Part shown: positions 61,117 through 64,000 of the stretch, piece after piece
Layout of the letters: each line of letters opens with the position of its first letter
How positions within the stretch are numbered: the stretch's first letter is position 1
Made by a program: the position numbers and the translations under genes
The notes under the pieces: model-generated
Told to the model about the DNA's origin: nothing
The model's database searches: none
What the model saw: only the letters and a program-made list of their open reading frames with translations
Assembly (NCBI RefSeq): GCF_039535785.1
Contig: NZ_BAAAXV010000002.1
Span: forward strand, 248,001 to 312,000
From: Nonomuraea helvata
GTDB lineage: Bacteria; Actinomycetota; Actinomycetes; Streptosporangiales; Streptosporangiaceae
Direction: 5' to 3'
Length of the DNA: 64,000 nucleotides

Positions 61117-62421
61117 CTAGTTCAGGACTTCGTTCTTGACGCGCTCGTTCATCGACTTGATGCCGTCGGCCACCGTCTTGTCGCCGACCATGATCAGCTC
61201 GTGCTCCTCCTTGAGGATCGTGTCGACGTCGGAGGTGTGCTCGCTGACCGGCATCTCCAGGACGACCTTGTCCGGCTGGAACGCCTTCTTCGACAGCTCG
61301 TCCGTCGGCATGCCCTTGATCCCGAAGTAGGCGCTGGTGATCTCCGGGCTCTGCAGCGCGGGCACCACGCCGATCTTGGCGATCGCGTCGGCGCCCGCCT
61401 TGCCCGCGGCGAACTGCACGAACTTCTTGGCGAGGTCGGCGTTCTTGGCGCGCTTGTTGACGGCGAAGGCGGTCGGCGAGCCGAACGTCGTCACACCTGT
61501 GCCGTCGGGCCGCTGCGGCATCGGGGCCAGCGCCCAGTCGACGTCGGTGGCGCCCTTCTCCTTCTGCGCCAGGATCGAGGCGATGTACCAGGTGCCCATG
61601 GGCAGCATGGCCGTCGCCCCCGTCTCGAACATCGTCTTGTAGTCCGACTTCTGAGCGGTGGCGGTGCCGAAGTCGAGGGTGGCGCCGGCCTTCTGCAGCC
61701 CGAGCGCCAGGTTGTACTGGTCGGTAAAGAAGCCGTAGTCGCCGCCCAGCTGGTCGCCGCCGGTCTGCGCCGCCGAGATGGCCTGCACCACCGACCGCCA
61801 GGTGTGGTGGTAGGTGCCGTAGACCTTCTTGCCGCCCTCCTCCTTGGTGAGCTGCTGGGCGAGCTTGGCGTACTCGTCCCAGGTGAGGTTCTCGGGCATC
61901 TTGACGCCCGCCTTGTCGAAGTACGCCTTGTTGTAATAGAGGAGCCAGAAGTCCTGCCGGTACGGCAGCGCGAAGTACGCGTTCTTGACGTTGTAGGCGT
62001 CGAGCCCGGCCAGCTTCGAGGTGTCGCCCGACTTCACCAGGTCGGTGATGTCGGTGAGCTGGCCACGGCTGGAGTAACGCGAGTAGTCCGTGACGTTCTT
62101 CATCGTGATCACGTCGGTCGAGTCACCGCCGGCGAGCATGGTGGTGACCTTGTCGGCGTAGTCGTCGGCGAGGATGTCCACCGGCTGGATCTTGACGCCG
62201 GGGTTCGCCGCCTGGAAGGCGTCGAACAGCGCCTTGAACTCGGGGGTCTTGGCCATGTTCCAGACGGCGACGGTCAGCGTGCTGCCTCCGTCCCCGCTGC
62301 CGCCCGCCTGGCCGCCGGAGCCGCAGGCGGTGGCCGCGAGGGTGAGCGCGGCCGCGACGGCGATGCTCCTGATCAGATGACGGCGCTCTCGGGCTCTTCC
62401 CGACGCGTGCGAAAGGATCAT
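61117..62421 (-). CDS. Sugar ABC transporter solute-binding lipoprotein
   Basis: A 434-residue family-1 binding protein. Signal peptide with arginine-rich N region (GRARERRHL) and lipobox LAATAC; LTVAVWNMAKTPEFKALF starts the ligand domain. GGAGA lies nine bases before ATG 62421. First gene of the importer part; the 2-hydroxyacid dehydrogenase gene upstream ends 37 bases before. Sugar unknown. Confidence 0.92.
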   Translation of the reverse strand: MILSHASGRARERRHLIRSIAVAAALTLAATACGSGGQAGGSGDGGSTLTVAVWNMAKTPEFKALFDAFQAANPGVKIQPVDILADDYADKVTTMLAGGDSTDVITMKNVTDYSRYSSRGQLTDITDLVKSGDTSKLAGLDAYNVKNAYFALPYRQDFWLLYYNKAYFDKAGVKMPENLTWDEYAKLAQQLTKEEGGKKVYGTYHHTWRSVVQAISAAQTGGDQLGGDYGFFTDQYNLALGLQKAGATLDFGTATAQKSDYKTMFETGATAMLPMGTWYIASILAQKEKGATDVDWALAPMPQRPDGTGVTTFGSPTAFAVNKRAKNADLAKKFVQFAAGKAGADAIAKIGVVPALQSPEITSAYFGIKGMPTDELSKKAFQPDKVVLEMPVSEHTSDVDTILKEEHELIMVGDKTVADGIKSMNERVKNEVLN

Positions 62422-62458
62422 TGATCCGGTCTCCTTTCCATTGAGCCGGTCTCAGGGC

Positions 62459-63472
62459 TCAGGCGCTTACCAAGAAGTCGGCGGCGGTCACGGCCGCGCG
62501 GGGCGGCTCGCCCGACAGGTAGCGTTCGAGCTCGTCGAGCGCGCTCTCACTCATCCGCCGGGTCTCCGATCCCAGAGAGCCGGCGACGTGGGGGGTGATC
62601 ATGACGTTGGGCAGGTCGTACAGGGGCGAGGTGGCCGGCAGCGGCTCCGGCTCGGTGACGTCGAGGATCGCGTCGAGCCGTCCCATGGCGCACTCGCGTT
62701 CCAGGGCGGCGGTGTCCAGCACGGCACCGCGCGCGGTGTTGATGACGGTCGCCCCGTCCCGCAGCAGGGCGAGTTCCCGTGCCCCGATGAGGTGACGGGT
62801 GGACGGCAGCGCCGGGACGTGCAGCGTGAGGATGTCGCAGCGCCGCAGCAGCTCGTCCAGCCCGACCAGGCGGCCGCCCGCCGCGCTCACCTCGGCCGGA
62901 TCGGCGTAGGGGTCGGCGATCAGGACGTCCGCCTCCAGGCTGCGCAGCCGTTCGACGACCCGGCGCCCCGTGCGGGAGAAGCCGACGACGCCGATCGTGC
63001 GTCCGCGGTTCGTCAGCTCCCCGCGGTGTGCCAGGTAGGACCAGTCGTCGCGGTGGCGGCGCGCGTCCTGGGCGAGGAACGGCGCCTTCTTGCCCGCGAA
63101 GATGATCGCGGCGAGGGTGAACTCGGCCACCGGGATCGCGTTCTCGTCGGCGGCGTTGGTGACGAGGATGTCCCGGCGCCAGACCTCGTCGGTGACGAAC
63201 GTGCGCACCGTGCCGGCGCAGTGGAAGATCGCCCGCAGCCGAGGCGCGTCGGCGAGCCGCTCGGCCGTCAGCGGGGGGCAGCCCCACGAGGTCACCAGCA
63301 CCTCCACCTCGCGCAGCCGCCGCCGCACGTGCGCCGCGTCCAGGTCGCCGGTCACGACGGGGTCGGCGAGCTCGACGAGATCCTGCAACCGGCGCAGCTG
63401 CGGTTCCTGGAACTGCACGGCGAACTTCGAGGGATCCATGACCAGCAGGGCCTGCGGTCGTACGTCTCTCAC
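62459..63472 (-). CDS. D-isomer-specific 2-hydroxyacid dehydrogenase
   Basis: A 337-residue NAD-dependent dehydrogenase. Nucleotide-binding VVGFSRTGRRVVERL (with S-R-T instead of the usual G-x-G second glycine pair), catalytic arginine in VINTARGAVLDTAAL, glutamate in LDVTEPEPLP and histidine in MITPHVAGSLG. GTG 63472 has AAAGGA upstream. It heads the operon with the importer; in such loci it may reduce or oxidise an acid derived from the imported sugar (inference). The altered glycine motif may change cofactor affinity. Confidence 0.9.
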   Translation of the reverse strand: MRDVRPQALLVMDPSKFAVQFQEPQLRRLQDLVELADPVVTGDLDAAHVRRRLREVEVLVTSWGCPPLTAERLADAPRLRAIFHCAGTVRTFVTDEVWRRDILVTNAADENAIPVAEFTLAAIIFAGKKAPFLAQDARRHRDDWSYLAHRGELTNRGRTIGVVGFSRTGRRVVERLRSLEADVLIADPYADPAEVSAAGGRLVGLDELLRRCDILTLHVPALPSTRHLIGARELALLRDGATVINTARGAVLDTAALERECAMGRLDAILDVTEPEPLPATSPLYDLPNVMITPHVAGSLGSETRRMSESALDELERYLSGEPPRAAVTAADFLVSA

Positions 63473-63487
63473 CTGGGTCCTTTCGGC

Positions 63488-63501
63488 GGCAAGCGCTTAC
63501 C
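63488..63501. promoter_or_regulatory. LacI-type half-palindrome before the 2-hydroxyacid dehydrogenase gene
   Basis: GGCAAGCGCTTACC has central AAGCGCTT, 16 bases before the GTG. A related half, GGCGCTTACC, lies at 62462-62471 just before the SBP gene, and GAAGCGTTC at 63628 before DUF2264. Together they suggest one LacI-family repressor for the locus. Confidence 0.5.
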
Positions 63502-63573
63502 AGTGCCGCCGATCATGTCTGATCATTCCAATCACGTCAATACTCTGTTACCGCTAGATGATCACGTAATCTG

Positions 63574-63589
63574 ATCGATATTGATCGAT
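63574..63589. promoter_or_regulatory. Inverted repeat in the divergent promoter before DUF2264
   Basis: ATCGAT-ATTG-ATCGAT, with further GATC-containing half-sites from 63510 to 63590 in an AT-rich stretch; GATAAT follows at 63587 as a possible -10 box. It lies 87 bases before the DUF2264 start. A second regulator, for example GntR- or DeoR-type, may bind here. Confidence 0.45.
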
Positions 63590-63675
63590 AATGTACGGTG
63601 GTCGCCAAGCGCCCTTGACGTGGGAGGAAGCGTTCGCGTTGACTCCGGGGCACACATTTCCGATCAGGAGGGCTG

Positions 63676-64000
63676 ATGCGCTCGCTCAGGGAGTTCGACG
63701 ACCTGCGGTTGTCTCCGTACACGGGATGGACGCGGGACCACTGGGCCGCCCTCGCCGATCACCTGCTGCTGTCGGCGCGGCGTTACGCCTCGGAAACGCA
63801 CGCGCGCATCTCGTTCCCCGGCCCGCCGGGCGGGTACGGGCCCGACGTCGACGGGCTGGAGGGCTTCGCGCGCACGTTCCTGGCCGCCGGATTCAGGGTG
63901 GCGGGCGAGGGCGGGCGCGATCCGCTGGGACTGATGGAGTGGTACGCCGAGGGGCTCGCCGCCGGGACAGACCCCCGCTCGCCGGAGCGCTGGGTACGGC
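63676..64000 (+). CDS. DUF2264-family protein, 3' end outside the window
   Basis: The first 108 residues of a DUF2264 protein: SPYTGWTRDHWAALADHLLL is the conserved start. Full-length members have about 600 residues, an (alpha/alpha) barrel-like fold, and occur in polysaccharide-use loci, so a role in processing pectin-derived oligosaccharides is inferred. ATG 63676 has AGGAGG upstream. It is divergent from the 2-hydroxyacid dehydrogenase-importer operon and should belong to the same regulon. Confidence 0.85.
   Translation, partial: MRSLREFDDLRLSPYTGWTRDHWAALADHLLLSARRYASETHARISFPGPPGGYGPDVDGLEGFARTFLAAGFRVAGEGGRDPLGLMEWYAEGLAAGTDPRSPERWVR

Overview
The window is high-GC DNA with many GTG and TTG starts. 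It carries mycothiol-type, SARP/AfsR-type, DUF2264 and DUF624 families and abundant secreted hydrolases, with sugar ABC importers that lack their own ATPase. This fits the chromosome of a filamentous actinomycete, probably Streptosporangiales (Nonomuraea/Streptosporangium-like). The genus is my inference, not something read directly from the sequence.

Layout. 0-5.4 kb is an insertion-sequence landing zone: a partial IS21-type istB, a second copy of its 3' end flanking a maleylpyruvate-isomerase-like gene, a complete IS256 element, and an IS605-type element (divergent tnpA and TnpB nuclease). The IS605-type element has cut off the 3' end of a murJ-like gene. 7-22.7 kb is mostly intact: secreted sulfatase, LppX-like secreted protein, P450, ZIP transporter, a HEAT protein built of three long repeats, a YcaQ/AlkZ-like winged-helix protein, a secreted protein of unknown function, a large subtilase, two TetR regulators and an internally deleted YceI protein. 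22.8-25.1 kb is a second IS patch: an IS5 element abutting an IS5 remnant, joined at CTAG sites, with broken DinB and NTF2-like genes. 25-33 kb mixes intact genes (Rrf2/NmrA pair, GH43 arabinanase, CE8 pectin esterase, two small secreted proteins) with many gene relics (ricin lectin, NlpC/P60, GDPD, TetR, P450). 33-46 kb holds a methyltransferase, an AfsR-like regulator, an SDR, a HupE-like protein, a giant secreted metallophosphoesterase, a Gfo/Idh oxidoreductase and a GH53 galactanase. 46-48 kb is a complete IS1182 element with an expanded 9-bp repeat in its transposase, followed by a TetR/P450 pair. 50-55 kb is a sugar-uptake locus (SBP, two permeases) divergent from ThuA and Gfo/Idh genes. 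55-58.5 kb has an ankyrin protein, a DHFR-like protein and a secreted SGNH/CE2-like esterase. 58.5-64 kb is a second sugar-uptake locus (SBP, two permeases, DUF624, 2-hydroxyacid dehydrogenase) divergent from DUF2264.

How it fits together. The recurrent theme is degradation and uptake of pectin side chains and hemicellulose: arabinan (GH43), galactan (GH53), methyl-esterified pectin (CE8), acetyl groups (SGNH/CE2-like), two importers, and oxidoreductases for unusual sugars. Three kinds of operator-like palindrome support carbohydrate-responsive control: a perfect 15-bp palindrome shared, except for its centre base, by the GH43 and CE2-like genes 30 kb apart; two LacI-type sites before GH53; and separate inverted repeats in the divergent promoters of both ABC loci. 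I see no CRISPR array, rRNA, tRNA or obvious biosynthetic cluster.
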